Source: Chlorobium sp.
GTDB lineage: Bacteria > Bacteroidota > Chlorobiia > Chlorobiales > Chlorobiaceae
Direction: 5' to 3'
DNA length: 64,000 bases
Assembly: GCA_005843825.1 (NCBI GenBank)
Contig: SZXX01000043.1
Location: 1 to 64,000, forward strand
Both the position numbers and the translations under genes were made by a program. The notes under the pieces are model-generated. The model searched no databases, had not been told where the DNA came from, and worked only from the letters and a program-made list of their open reading frames with translations. Below, one piece after another: positions 7,233-15,304 of this stretch (position 1 is its first letter; the number at the start of each line of letters is the position of its first letter).

Positions 7233-7437
7233 TGCTCGCCTCGGCTTTTAGTTGTTGTTCAAGTCTATCAATTCGCGTCTCAAGGTCTGAATCCTTGATC
7301 GTACTGGTTAGGATGTTTGAAACATACGCCGCCGCTTTCAGGTGTACTTCGTCAATCTCTTTTGCCTCGTACCTGTTCAGCAATCCGGCAAGGTATCGGC
7401 GCATATCAGAAAGCGTTCTCAGTGTTTTTCTGCTCAT
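7210..7437 (-). CDS. Small helical element protein, unknown function
   Basis: This 75-residue protein contains LSDMRRYLAGLLNRYEAKEI, then VSNILTSTIKDSDLETRIDR and a C-terminal coiled-coil-like LEQQLKAE. The layout resembles small hypothetical proteins of phage and integrative elements with a conserved R-x-Y/L-A-x-L-x-N pattern, but I cannot name a family. GAGGA lies about 10 nt upstream of the ATG. It overlaps the 6954-7232 gene by 23 nt. Confidence 0.6.
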   Translation of the reverse strand: MSRKTLRTLSDMRRYLAGLLNRYEAKEIDEVHLKAAAYVSNILTSTIKDSDLETRIDRLEQQLKAEASNGHKRAS

Positions 7438-7558
7438 GGGTGGTATATCCTCATTTTGTCAATGTTTATAATGGTTTACAGTGTTTTCACGTTATAAAAA
7501 ACGTTCATAAATGGCCCTCTAAGGCAAAGTTTTTACCTATGCCATACTTTGACACGTC

Positions 7559-7771
7559 TTAATTTCTGGCAATAACATTGTGTTGCTGAATCCCTTCAAG
7601 CATTGCAGACGCTGAACAACTTGCTCCCATCAAAAAGCTTGATACTGCAATAGCCCACTCTCTACCGTCTGGCTTTCTGCCCATTGCCTCACTCACTGCC
7701 TCGAATAATGCAACCTTGCTTTTATCAAGAACGAACTGGCCGATCTTTTCAGCCTCATCTTTATTACTCAT
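7559..7771 (-). CDS. Unknown 70-residue element protein
   Basis: The start is ATG 7771 (MSNKDEAEKIG); a GTG at 7777 would add two residues. The middle holds a short helical segment (KVALFEAVSEAMG) and a small-residue-rich stretch (AIAVSSFLMGASCSASAML). No family is recognised. It follows the primase gene after about a dozen nucleotides and looks like the last gene of the replication operon. Confidence 0.5.
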   Translation of the reverse strand: MSNKDEAEKIGQFVLDKSKVALFEAVSEAMGRKPDGREWAIAVSSFLMGASCSASAMLEGIQQHNVIARN

Positions 7772-7783
7772 AATCACAATGGT

Positions 7784-8701
7784 TTATTGTTGCTTGAATG
7801 TGAACCCTGCCTGCTTCGCCATATAGAAAAACGTACTTATTGTAACGCCTGCCGCTCTGGTCTGAAGGCATCTTGTAAACTGTCGGTCTGTTTCTGCTGG
7901 TTTGTATTTCGGGTGAAACTGGCTTAGTTCATGGAAGTATTGCCGCCCTGCTTCGCCATACCCTGAAGCAATAGCAAAGCCAACCTTCACCCAATCGGCA
8001 TGGCTGCCCGTCAGGTCATACCCGGCAGCAAGAATCTGGCTTAGAACTGCCTCAAAATACTGGCCTGAATCCTGAACGGCTGGCCGATCAACTGAACGCC
8101 GCGCCTGCTGCCGATCTCTATTGAAACGCTTCTTTCTGGTAATGAATGGGCGCGCCTCTGGGTTTCGATATAACGCCGGGTCATAGCTCACGAACCGAAG
8201 CCGGGAAACATTCTTACATGCTGGGTCTGTAATAACGCCCCAAGCCTGACGGTAGTATGCTTCAAGCTGCAAGTATGCCGCTTCATGCCGCTCAGGTTCA
8301 ATCTGAACATACAGGCATATTCCCGAACCGGAAACGGAAACATGCCCGGCAAAAGTGTACTGATCTGCATACACTCGCGCCCGTGCTGCTGGTTGTGCAA
8401 TGCCGGGGTTTTCCTTCACGTCAAGGTCAAGGCATAAAATCCCGCTGTGTTCCTTCACGTTTGCGCCGCTGTGCTTGCCTGTAAATATGCAACTTGGCGA
8501 CACTGCCGGAACTTGCTTCTTTGCCGCTTTGATCTGCTCAGGGTCGATCAATACCCGAACATCTTCAACCTGCTTTTTCCACTGCCCGCATTGAACACCC
8601 TTCAGGAATGCTTCAAGGGTTATACTTTCCGCTGGCTGCTGCTGAAACATGTTGCAACCATAAAACGAAATCAACCGGCTGCCGGGGTCAGAATGGCGCA
8701 T
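7784..8701 (-). CDS. VirE_N/BT4734-type primase-like protein with PriCT-2-like C-terminus
   Basis: The protein of about 305 residues probably primes replication of the element. The N-terminal half resembles the VirE N-terminal (BT4734) family, with the acidic motif GILCLDLDVKEN and GHVSVSGSGICLYVQIEPE typical of archaeo-eukaryotic-type primase cores. The C-terminal 90 residues (ADWVKVGFAIASGYGEAGRQ, then FHPKYKPAETDRQF) match the primase C-terminal-2 pattern. I chose ATG 8701 because AAGGGGG lies 6 nt upstream; a TTG at 8719 is possible. It overlaps the helicase stop by 14 nt. In many satellites the primase and helicase are fused; here they are two genes. Confidence 0.78.
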   Translation of the reverse strand: MRHSDPGSRLISFYGCNMFQQQPAESITLEAFLKGVQCGQWKKQVEDVRVLIDPEQIKAAKKQVPAVSPSCIFTGKHSGANVKEHSGILCLDLDVKENPGIAQPAARARVYADQYTFAGHVSVSGSGICLYVQIEPERHEAAYLQLEAYYRQAWGVITDPACKNVSRLRFVSYDPALYRNPEARPFITRKKRFNRDRQQARRSVDRPAVQDSGQYFEAVLSQILAAGYDLTGSHADWVKVGFAIASGYGEAGRQYFHELSQFHPKYKPAETDRQFTRCLQTRAAGVTISTFFYMAKQAGFTFKQQ

Positions 8702-10235
8702 CTGAACCCCCTTTTTCAACTGCTGAAAAGGTTTTGACTACGAAATAAACAAAACCTGTATTTTTCCGCTGTTTCTCGAACCCTGCCGCCTGCATCCTCT
8801 GGGCAAAGGTTTTACTGCTTACTGGTCTGAATCCTTCGTCTTTGCAGAAATCCCGGTACTCGCTGTAAAGAGTTTTGAACGGCTGCTCATGTCCATTAGT
8901 CGAACCCGTATAACTGGCATCTTCAAGCCATAAGGAAACAGAATTGCTTTCGTGCTGGTATGTTTGCAATGCCTTATCTGCCGCCCGGCTGTGGCTGAAT
9001 TGCCGCTGCTTCAATAGTCGGTCAAGCCCTTCAAGAATCCAGTTTAGAACGCCGGGAAGCTCTGTTTCTTTGATCTGGTTTGAAAGTTCTGTGTTCTGCT
9101 GTTCTGCTGGTATTGTTACATCAAAAGGAAGAATCTTGAACCTTCTAAAAAATGCCGGGCTGTGTTCAACTTCGCGGGGTAATTCGTTTGCATTACAGAA
9201 AAGCCGCGCATAGTCGCGCATGGTGTAAAGGTCTGCATATAATCTCTTGGCTGAAATCGGCTCACCTGAAGCAAGCAACTTGAAAACGTCTGAATCGGCA
9301 ATGCCGCCGATCTCTGAAGAAATGTTTAAAAGTTTATCCTGAAGCCCGGCCCGCGCGTTTTCGTTTTGTGTCAGTAACTTCAGGCTGTACCCGGAAACAT
9401 TTTCACGTCCAAGAACTGCCGTCAATACATCGGCAACAACGCTTTTACCGTTCGCGCCGGAACCAAACAGAACAGGAACCTTTTCAAGCTTCAAAACGCT
9501 GGAAGGAATGAAGGCTGTTGCCGCTGCCTCGGCCAATACTTGCCGGGCTTCCTTGTCTGGCTGAACTTCATCAAGAAACGTCTGCCATATCGGGGCCACT
9601 GCTGCGGGGTCATAACTGAAGGCAAGCTGATAAGTCAAGAAATCTTCTGCCCTGAACTCTCTCAATTGAACCCCCTCAGGGGTAATACTCAGGGTTCCAT
9701 TTGAAAGGTTGACTGTTACCCGGCTGCGGTCACGCTCTGGGGCTGGAAGGTGGGCTGTTGTATGGAACTGTTTAACCAACTCTTCACGGAACCTGAAATG
9801 TTCAGCATGAACATGCTCAACCCCCATTTTTTCAATGGCTTTGCCTAAGAAGTGCTTCAGGGCGTTTTCGTCTATCGGCTGCCAATGTTGGCCATTATAA
9901 ACATAAACCCGCCCGTGCTGGGCTGCAAGCCGCCATTGATTAGCCTTGCATAAGTTCAAAAGGTGCTGAACGCCATATACCTGGTAATGTTTCAAAGTGG
10001 GTCTGCAACTGCTGATCTGCTTCTGAATTTGCAGTGCTTCGTTTGCGGCCTTCATGCTTTCCGGGGTGTCAATGTTTGCGCTACCGTCCGGGTTTGTGCT
10101 TTTGGCTTGCGCTTCTTTCAGGTCGGCCCGAAGTCCAGTAATTTCGGGGAATGCAAGAATCTGAAAATCAACCCTGCCAACCTGCTGAAGCAACTGCCCC
10201 AAAATCGCGCCGTGCTTTGGTGCTGGTTCTGTCAT
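8688..10235 (-). CDS. Phage/plasmid D5/P4-type SF3 helicase
   Basis: The product (515 residues from ATG 10235) should be the replicative helicase of the element. A D5_N-like region precedes a superfamily 3 ATPase. The Walker A motif GSGANGKS is at about residues 258-265. NISSEIGGIADSDVFKLLAS and RLFCNANELPREVEHSPAFF correspond to the Walker B/sensor region and motif C. The start is set by AAGGGAG upstream of ATG 10235 and by the 4-nt ATGA overlap with the preceding gene; an upstream in-frame start at 10316 would add 27 poorly conserved residues. The primase lies directly downstream. Confidence 0.87.
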   Translation of the reverse strand: MTEPAPKHGAILGQLLQQVGRVDFQILAFPEITGLRADLKEAQAKSTNPDGSANIDTPESMKAANEALQIQKQISSCRPTLKHYQVYGVQHLLNLCKANQWRLAAQHGRVYVYNGQHWQPIDENALKHFLGKAIEKMGVEHVHAEHFRFREELVKQFHTTAHLPAPERDRSRVTVNLSNGTLSITPEGVQLREFRAEDFLTYQLAFSYDPAAVAPIWQTFLDEVQPDKEARQVLAEAAATAFIPSSVLKLEKVPVLFGSGANGKSVVADVLTAVLGRENVSGYSLKLLTQNENARAGLQDKLLNISSEIGGIADSDVFKLLASGEPISAKRLYADLYTMRDYARLFCNANELPREVEHSPAFFRRFKILPFDVTIPAEQQNTELSNQIKETELPGVLNWILEGLDRLLKQRQFSHSRAADKALQTYQHESNSVSLWLEDASYTGSTNGHEQPFKTLYSEYRDFCKDEGFRPVSSKTFAQRMQAAGFEKQRKNTGFVYFVVKTFSAVEKGGSDAPF

Positions 10236-10510
10236 ATTGCTCCCTTCCTTTCCGATCTGCAAAGCAACTTGCCGTCTGGCCCTACGAAATAGGAATACCT
10301 TATCTTGCTTGGCCAATCTTTAAACAGGTAATAGGCATCAACCATTGCTCGCCGGGCTGCTCTCAGGTGTGCATCAACATCAAAAGGCTTGTTATTATCG
10401 GGGCGTGTTGTATATTTGATCTGTGAACAACGCCCATTGTTCGCGCGCAACAAATGCCCGTTCTTGCCGGTAGCTTGCCCGCTACCGGCTTTTTTATTGT
10501 CTGGTCTCAT
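10232..10510 (-). CDS. Unknown 92-residue protein of the element replication operon
   Basis: It is lysine/asparagine-rich at the N-terminus and carries AHLRAARRAMVDAYYLFKDW near the middle and YSYFVGPDGKLLCRSE at the end. It overlaps both neighbours by 4 nt (ATGA), so it is tightly coupled to the HTH gene upstream and the helicase downstream. No family is recognised. A replication accessory role would fit the position. Confidence 0.6.
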   Translation of the reverse strand: MRPDNKKAGSGQATGKNGHLLRANNGRCSQIKYTTRPDNNKPFDVDAHLRAARRAMVDAYYLFKDWPSKIRYSYFVGPDGKLLCRSERKGAI

Positions 10511-10800
10511 GCTTGCCCCCCTTCAGTCTGAACTGCTGCCGCTGGTTGCCCAGCCATCATATAGCGGTCGATCTCTGCCGGGTCGAAAACAAGCTTTCCG
10601 AATGGTGAACGCTGGCCTATAAATGCCCCTTTTTCTATTGAACGCTTTTTGTATAGTGTGGCGCGTGCAACCTTAACGCCGTAAACGTCCTTGATATACT
10701 GAAGGGCCTGTTCTGTGGAAAGGAAGCGCTGCCGGGGTCGCTGAATTGCCTGTGCTGTTGGCTGGGGTGTGGTTTCAATAGTCTGCATATCGCGTAACAT
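10507..10800 (-). CDS. Helix-turn-helix protein, excisionase/AlpA-like
   Basis: This 97-residue protein has a winged-helix-like DNA-binding core: FLSTEQALQYIKDVYGVKVA, RATLYKKRSIEKGAF and KLVFDPAEIDRYM. This is the order of helix, recognition helix and wing in MerR/excisionase-type HTH_17 proteins. It is first in the helicase-primase operon, so it could act as excisionase, replication initiator or repressor. A 7-bp hairpin/operator candidate lies 14 nt upstream of its ATG. An internal ATG at 10788 is an alternative start. Confidence 0.7.
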   Translation of the reverse strand: MLRDMQTIETTPQPTAQAIQRPRQRFLSTEQALQYIKDVYGVKVARATLYKKRSIEKGAFIGQRSPFGKLVFDPAEIDRYMMAGQPAAAVQTEGGQA

Positions 10801-10813
10801 TTAGATTTGTGAT

Positions 10814-10832
10814 AAACCTTTTCTCAAGGTTT
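10814..10832. promoter_or_regulatory. Perfect inverted repeat upstream of the element replication operon
   Basis: AAACCTT (10814-10820), a 5-nt spacer and AAGGTTT (10826-10832) lie just upstream of the HTH gene. The size and position suit an operator for that protein. Confidence 0.4.
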
Positions 10833-10885
10833 CACTAAATGTCCGATATGCTTTAGCGGGGAACAATCCGGGGAACTACACGACA

Positions 10886-11578
10886 CTACATAGTTTCTCC
10901 CTGCGTATTATTGCAGGTGTCGAACTTATCCCGTATCGTTTTCTCACATACTCCGTACTGCTTGCCGACTGCATCACAATAAGCCTTTTTGCCTGCAACA
11001 TGCTTTGAATCGGGGAACCTCAGTTTCATATTAGGGAATATCTCCCGCTTGAACGTCTCCATTGGTAGTTTTTCTTTTCTGCCGGTTTTCTTTGGCTCCT
11101 GATCTTCCTTCGATGCTGGGGTCTTTGGCTGATATGTCAATGATGTTTCATACTCACTTTGCCATATTTCCGCATAAATTATATCAATAAAATTTAATGC
11201 CGCCCAAGCTGTCATCGATATTCTTAATGCCATTGAATCAGTATCACAAAATCCTGCATTAAGGTGCTCTGTAACTTCTTTTACCTTGTTATAATCCCAA
11301 CTTGAACACTCAGCAAATGTTGAATGATTGAATCCGGTTATCTCACCTTTAAGGCCATCAAGAAGATTTGGTGATTTTTTAAAAAAAGCCTTGACTTGGT
11401 CAAGTGTCCCAAGGAAAAATAAACTTGGATTAGGGGCCCATTCTGATAACTCAAATGTTGTTGATAAAGTAGCCGGGTCAGGGTCTAATGGCAATCCTTT
11501 TGCCCGCCACTCAGAACGATGAAGTGCTGAAAGAAGTTCACACTTTAAATAGAAATCCGGAACAGTAAACTCAGCCAT
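10886..11578 (-). CDS. Unknown 230-residue element protein with a basic C-terminal region
   Basis: The chosen start is ATG 11578 (MAEFTVPDFYLKCE); the frame also extends upstream to a TTG at 11674 through the 60-nt inverted repeat. The first two thirds look globular and acidic (LSTTFELSEWAPNPSLFFLG, then FCDTDSMALRISMTAWAALN). The last third is lysine-rich (PKKTGRKEKLPMETFKREIF) and ends with KQYGVCEKTIRDKF, possibly an HTH. I do not recognise a family. Its place between integrase and replication operon suggests a regulatory or DNA-binding role, without proof. Confidence 0.6.
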   Translation of the reverse strand: MAEFTVPDFYLKCELLSALHRSEWRAKGLPLDPDPATLSTTFELSEWAPNPSLFFLGTLDQVKAFFKKSPNLLDGLKGEITGFNHSTFAECSSWDYNKVKEVTEHLNAGFCDTDSMALRISMTAWAALNFIDIIYAEIWQSEYETSLTYQPKTPASKEDQEPKKTGRKEKLPMETFKREIFPNMKLRFPDSKHVAGKKAYCDAVGKQYGVCEKTIRDKFDTCNNTQGETM

Positions 11579-11619
11579 ATATCGCCATATTTTGGTTAAT
11601 CCCGCCCAATAAATTCCCG

Positions 11620-11679
11620 TTTTCGTGTATGATGTGTAGGATATGTACCCTTCTGAAAAGGTAAAATAATTCAACTTTA
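11620..11679 (-). repeat. 60-nt inverted repeat, right copy, with three 9-nt iteron-like units
   Basis: The reverse complement matches 5083-5142 at about 51 of 60 positions. The iteron units are TACATATCC, TACACATCA and TACACGAAA on the minus strand. It lies just past the integrase stop codon and upstream of the 10886-11578 gene. Confidence 0.6.
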
Positions 11680-11680
11680 T

Positions 11681-12748
11681 TCACCAACTTGGCAGTTTAT
11701 CCATTGCCGCCGTTTTCGTTTCGTCAACAACTTTGGCGTAAATCTGGGTAGCTGAAATAGTGGCATGGCCCATCAATTTACTCAGGGTGTAAAGGTCAAC
11801 GCCATTCTGAAGGCTCAACACTGCGAAAGAATGCCGCCCACAATGAAAGCCAAGATTGAACGGAATGCCTGCCGCCGCGCCCCAAGCTCGAACAACCTTC
11901 ACGCTCCAGGCTCTGCTGGGTAAAAGAAAAACCCTGCTATCTTCGGTTTCCCTGTCTTTATGTTGTTCTTTGGCTTCATCAAGATATTTCAACGCCTGCG
12001 CTCCAAGGGTCAAACGTTCCCATCTCTGGGTCTTTTGCGCCTTGAAACGAATCGTTACCCTGTCGCCGTCCTGCTGAATATCTCCATCTTTTAAGGCTTC
12101 AAGGTCTGAAACTCTCAAGCCCGAAAAACAAGAAAACAGAAAAGCCGCCTTTATTGCCGGGAGGCTGCAAGGTGTCGCCTCAAGGGTTTTGATCTGCTCA
12201 ACGGTCAAATATTTCAGGGCAACATCATTCTTGCCAAACTGTTTTATTTTCCTTGAGAAATCAGGTATAAGATTTTCCTCTGCTGCCCGCTTTAGAATGA
12301 TCTTCAAGGCAAGCAAGTAATTTTGTTTTGTTGTTTCCTTCAGACTCAAACCATCAACGTACGCCCGGAACCGCTCCGCCCATGTTTGGCAAATATTCGC
12401 CATTGGCAACGGCTTTACTCCATTGAAATCTCGAAGATGTTTCAAGGCGTTTCTATAAGAGGATTCACTTTTTTTTTCATCATTCATCACCTTCTTGAAA
12501 TACTCAAGAAAATCATTGCCGCGCCTCTCCTTGCCAAGAAAAACCGCTGCCGGGTCGATCTTCAACTGTGCTTCCAACTCTGCCGCCCGTGCTTCAGCCT
12601 GCTGTCGTGCTTTTTTGTACTCCCTGCCTTCTGATCTTTCGGCCTGAATATCTGTTTTAACCTGCTGCCGCTGGCCCTTGAAATAAATGTCAATACTGAA
12701 GGAAACGCCGCCCTCTTTCAGTGCAATTTCACGAACCGAAACACCCAT
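11681..12748 (-). CDS. int: Tyrosine-type site-specific integrase
   Basis: The 355-residue recombinase should insert and excise the element at pgsA. All catalytic residues are present: Arg212 (FSGLRVSDLEAL), Lys239, His302 and Arg305 (FHCGRHSFAV), His328 (LMGHATISA) and the nucleophile Tyr337 (TQIYAKV). Residues about 75-160 form a SAM-like core-binding domain. The N-terminal 60 residues (YFKGQRQQVKTDIQAERSEG) look like the arm-binding domain common in Bacteroidota/Chlorobiota phage-type integrases. The gene reads inward from attR, 193 nt from the core. It appears intact. Confidence 0.93.
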   Translation of the reverse strand: MGVSVREIALKEGGVSFSIDIYFKGQRQQVKTDIQAERSEGREYKKARQQAEARAAELEAQLKIDPAAVFLGKERRGNDFLEYFKKVMNDEKKSESSYRNALKHLRDFNGVKPLPMANICQTWAERFRAYVDGLSLKETTKQNYLLALKIILKRAAEENLIPDFSRKIKQFGKNDVALKYLTVEQIKTLEATPCSLPAIKAAFLFSCFSGLRVSDLEALKDGDIQQDGDRVTIRFKAQKTQRWERLTLGAQALKYLDEAKEQHKDRETEDSRVFLLPSRAWSVKVVRAWGAAAGIPFNLGFHCGRHSFAVLSLQNGVDLYTLSKLMGHATISATQIYAKVVDETKTAAMDKLPSW

Positions 12749-12770
12749 AAAACCCTCTTTATTTTTTGTA

Positions 12771-12790
12771 AACTTTACGGAAACTTTACA
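12771..12790 (+). repeat. Paired AACTTTAC[A/G] direct repeats, candidate integrase arm sites (right)
   Basis: AACTTTACG (12771-12779) and AACTTTACA (12782-12790) are 11 bp apart, the same spacing and orientation as the pair at 4975-4994. They lie about 150 bp inside attR and just upstream of the integrase gene, so integrase binding here could also autoregulate int. Confidence 0.5.
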
Positions 12791-12816
12791 AATTCAAAGG
12801 AACATTACAGAAAAAT

Positions 12817-12850
12817 GGGGAATAATCAAAAGAGAAAGGGGAACAATCAA
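12817..12850 (+). repeat. Tandem GGGGAAYAATCAA motif
   Basis: GGGGAATAATCAA (12817-12829) and GGGGAACAATCAA (12838-12850) lie 21 nt apart. A related GGGGAACAATCC is at 10858-10869, upstream of the replication operon. They may be binding sites for an element-encoded protein such as the HTH product. Confidence 0.35.
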
Positions 12851-12941
12851 GAAAGGTTTCAAGTGGTAAGATATTGTAAAATAATCACTTCAAAGGAGAT
12901 ATTGAAAAGGAGAGAAAAGAGAAGAAAAACTTATATGTAAA

Positions 12942-12954
12942 ATACGACCTTCCA
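12942..12954 (+). repeat. Attachment core, right copy (attR)
   Basis: The sequence is identical to 4882-4894. Downstream, the minus strand reads GTGGAAGGTCGTATTTT, the probable original pgsA start region left behind when the element integrated. Confidence 0.76.
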
Positions 12955-13024
12955 CAGCTTTGATTTTATTATTGAGTCATATCAACTCTTCCAACGCAGG
13001 CAATTCATGCACTCTCCAGTGAAA

Positions 13025-13588
13025 CTAACGGACAACCTTATCGGGTGATGCGGCGACAAACTGCGACCAGCTGCTGCCACCACCCCGGGCTTTTTCAACG
13101 GGAAGAAAAGCCTTCCGGCTCTCTCCTCTAAGCAAGTCGCACAGGGCTATGCCGAGTGCATCTGTAACATCATAAGGTTTAGGCGGCTCGGCTAGACCAA
13201 GCATTCTTGAGACCATAAAAGCAACCTGCTCTTTACTTGCCGACCCTCTTCCGGTTATCGCCGATTTCACTTCACGCGGAGCATACTCGTGCAACTCAAG
13301 ATGCTGATTCATGGCAAGGGCTATAACCGCACCACGAACCTGACCGAGCTTAAGAGCCGACTGCACATTTCTGCTTAAAAACGCAGTTTCCAAAGCTACA
13401 CGTTCCGGCTTAAAATCATCAATAACCGCTTCAAGCTCACGATATATTTCACCTATCCGTTCTGCATGGGTCCGACGGGGATTTAGACGGATAACACCAC
13501 AAACGAGCACGGAAAGAACTCCGGAACTCTGGCTAACCACCCCATAACCGGTATTCAGACTTCCGGGATCAACCCCGAGGACAACCAT
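13025..13588 (-). CDS. ruvC: Holliday junction endodeoxyribonuclease RuvC
   Basis: The 187-residue RuvC resolves Holliday junctions together with RuvAB. The acidic active site can be traced: Asp7 ([13 protein letters not shown]), Glu67 (VALETAFL), and Asp140 and Asp143 ([12 protein letters not shown]). The conserved [10 protein letters not shown] and RGSASKEQV stretches are present. The stop is 70 nt from the right attachment core of the element. It follows yebC after 3 nt on the same strand, a common arrangement. Confidence 0.96.
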   Translation of the reverse strand: MVVLGVDPGSLNTGYGVVSQSSGVLSVLVCGVIRLNPRRTHAERIGEIYRELEAVIDDFKPERVALETAFLSRNVQSALKLGQVRGAVIALAMNQHLELHEYAPREVKSAITGRGSASKEQVAFMVSRMLGLAEPPKPYDVTDALGIALCDLLRGESRKAFLPVEKARGGGSSWSQFVAASPDKVVR

Positions 13589-13591
13589 CCT

Positions 13592-14344
13592 CTAGTCGTT
13601 TAAGCTGCTCATGGCACTTTCGCTGATGTCCATGTTACTGTATACCCCCTGCACATCGTCATTGCTTTCAAGCGCATCAATCAACTTGATAACTTTACGG
13701 GCATCCTCGGCTTCGAGTTCTATATAATTTTCCGGTATGAGATCAATCTTTGCATTCTCATAGCTGATTTTAGAATCGTCAAGTGCCTTTTTGACATTTT
13801 CAAGGTCCTTGATATCGGTTATAACGGTAAAATAGTTCTCATCATCACTATTGAGATCTTCAAGACCGGCATCCAGAAGTACTTCCATCAGTCGGTCCTC
13901 TCCGGCTGCCGACACGGGTACATCAAGAGTTCCCTTACGATGGAACATCCAGCCGACACTGCCGCTTTCGCCGAGTGAACCATTGTTGCGACTCATAATG
14001 TGACGAATATCAGCAACGGTACGGTTGCGGTTGTCCGTCGCCGTTTCAATAATCAAGGCTATGCCTGCAGGACCATAGCCTTCATAGGTAATCTCGTCGT
14101 AGGTAACACCCTCAAGCTCTCCTGTCCCTTTTTTGATGGCACGGGAAATATTGTCCATCGGCATGGAATTATCCCTTGCGGTATCGACAGCGAGCCTGAG
14201 ACGGGGATTACCCGTTGGATCGCCGCCGCCCATTCTTGCCGCTATTGTAATCTCTTTGACCAGTTTAGTAAACAAACTCCCTCTTTTCTGATCCGTTACC
14301 GCCTTCTTTCTTTTAATGGTCGCCCATTTGCTATGTCCTGACAT
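13592..14344 (-). CDS. yebC: YebC/TACO1-family protein
   Basis: The 250-residue protein begins [14 protein letters not shown], the family hallmark, with [12 protein letters not shown] and [14 protein letters not shown] further on. YebC proteins bind DNA or assist translation of proline-rich stretches; both roles are reported in the family. It forms an operon with ruvC (3-nt gap) and is divergent from pheA across 117 nt, which should hold both promoters. Confidence 0.94.
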   Translation of the reverse strand: MSGHSKWATIKRKKAVTDQKRGSLFTKLVKEITIAARMGGGDPTGNPRLRLAVDTARDNSMPMDNISRAIKKGTGELEGVTYDEITYEGYGPAGIALIIETATDNRNRTVADIRHIMSRNNGSLGESGSVGWMFHRKGTLDVPVSAAGEDRLMEVLLDAGLEDLNSDDENYFTVITDIKDLENVKKALDDSKISYENAKIDLIPENYIELEAEDARKVIKLIDALESNDDVQGVYSNMDISESAMSSLND

Positions 14345-14461
14345 AATAAAAAACTGCTGATTTATTATTCCCGTTGCACCACGCCTATGATAATAGATTT
14401 ATTTTCTTTAAATAAAATCAAATCCAACGGCATTCGTGCAAGTTACTAACAAGAAAAATCA

Positions 14462-15304
14462 ATGACAAACTTGATGACCGCCTATCAGGGAGAACCCGGA
14501 GCCTACAGCGAGATAGCTGCACTCAGGATCGGAGAGCCAAAACCATTTGAATCGTTTGAAGAGGTTTTTGCAGCCGTTGAAAACAATAAGGTTGCATATG
14601 CGGTCATCCCGATAGAAAATTCACTCGGGGGAAGCATCCATCAAAACTATGACCTGCTCTTGCAGCATCCCGTTACTATCGTTGCCGAGACCTTTGTCAA
14701 AGTTGAACACTGCCTTCTGGGCATCCACAATGCAACAATAGAACAAGCCCGGAAAGCGCTTTCTCATCCTCAAGCACTTGCGCAATGCCGCAATTTTTTT
14801 GCAACGCATAAGAACATTAAGCCGGAAGTCGCCTATGATACGGCCGGCAGTGCCAAAATAATCGCCGCCGAAAATGATCCGACACAACTTGCAATTGCGT
14901 CAAAAAGGGCGGGAGAGCTATACGGTCTGGAAATCATGCAGGAAAACCTTGCTGATGAAGAGTGGAACATTACCCGATTTTTCTGTATTTCACATTCAGA
15001 AGAGAGCGATCCGCTATGTTTTAAAACAAAACTGGACACCTCACAGCACAAAACGTCAATTGCGTTCACCTTACCCAATGTACAGGGTTCACTATTTAAA
15101 GCACTGGCAACATTTGCCATAAGGGATATTGATCTGTCAAAAATTGAATCAAGGCCATTCAGAAAAAAAGCGTTTGAGTATCTTTTTTATGTCGATTTCG
15201 TAGGACATCAGCATGACTCGAATATTCACAACGCACTTAACCATCTCAGGGAATTTGCAACGATGGTCAAGGTGCTTGGAAGTTACGGGGTCGTTACAGA
15301 ATGA
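14462..15304 (+). CDS. pheA: Prephenate dehydratase with ACT domain
   Basis: This 280-residue monofunctional enzyme converts prephenate to phenylpyruvate for phenylalanine synthesis. The catalytic domain has YQGEPGAYSE near the start, IPIENSLGGS and the essential Thr-Arg-Phe (NITRFFCI). Residues about 198-275 form a regulatory ACT domain (SLFKALATFAIRDIDLSKIE, then ESRPF), which should bind phenylalanine for feedback inhibition. There is no chorismate mutase domain. The stop overlaps the polA start by 4 nt (ATGA). Confidence 0.95.
   Translation: MTNLMTAYQGEPGAYSEIAALRIGEPKPFESFEEVFAAVENNKVAYAVIPIENSLGGSIHQNYDLLLQHPVTIVAETFVKVEHCLLGIHNATIEQARKALSHPQALAQCRNFFATHKNIKPEVAYDTAGSAKIIAAENDPTQLAIASKRAGELYGLEIMQENLADEEWNITRFFCISHSEESDPLCFKTKLDTSQHKTSIAFTLPNVQGSLFKALATFAIRDIDLSKIESRPFRKKAFEYLFYVDFVGHQHDSNIHNALNHLREFATMVKVLGSYGVVTE

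Larger units (their letters stand above)
4882..12954. mobile_element. 8.07-kb integrative element inserted in the 5' end of pgsA
   Basis: A 13-bp direct repeat (atacgaccttcca) lies at 4882-4894 within pgsA codons 2-5 and again at 12942-12954. A tyrosine integrase gene lies just inside the right end. Between the repeats all genes are on the minus strand: integrase, an unknown protein, an HTH protein, a small protein, an SF3 helicase, a VirE_N primase, three small proteins and two cargo proteins. The content resembles P4-like or plasmid-derived satellites that replicate after excision. No structural phage genes, relaxase or type IV secretion genes are visible, so transfer would need a helper. 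The old pgsA start probably remains as GTGGAAGGTCG at the right end. Confidence 0.82.

Noticed and set aside
10886-11674. Long version of the element protein starting at TTG 11674
   Set aside because: The extra N-terminus is the translated 60-nt repeat; ATG 11578 is the more likely start.
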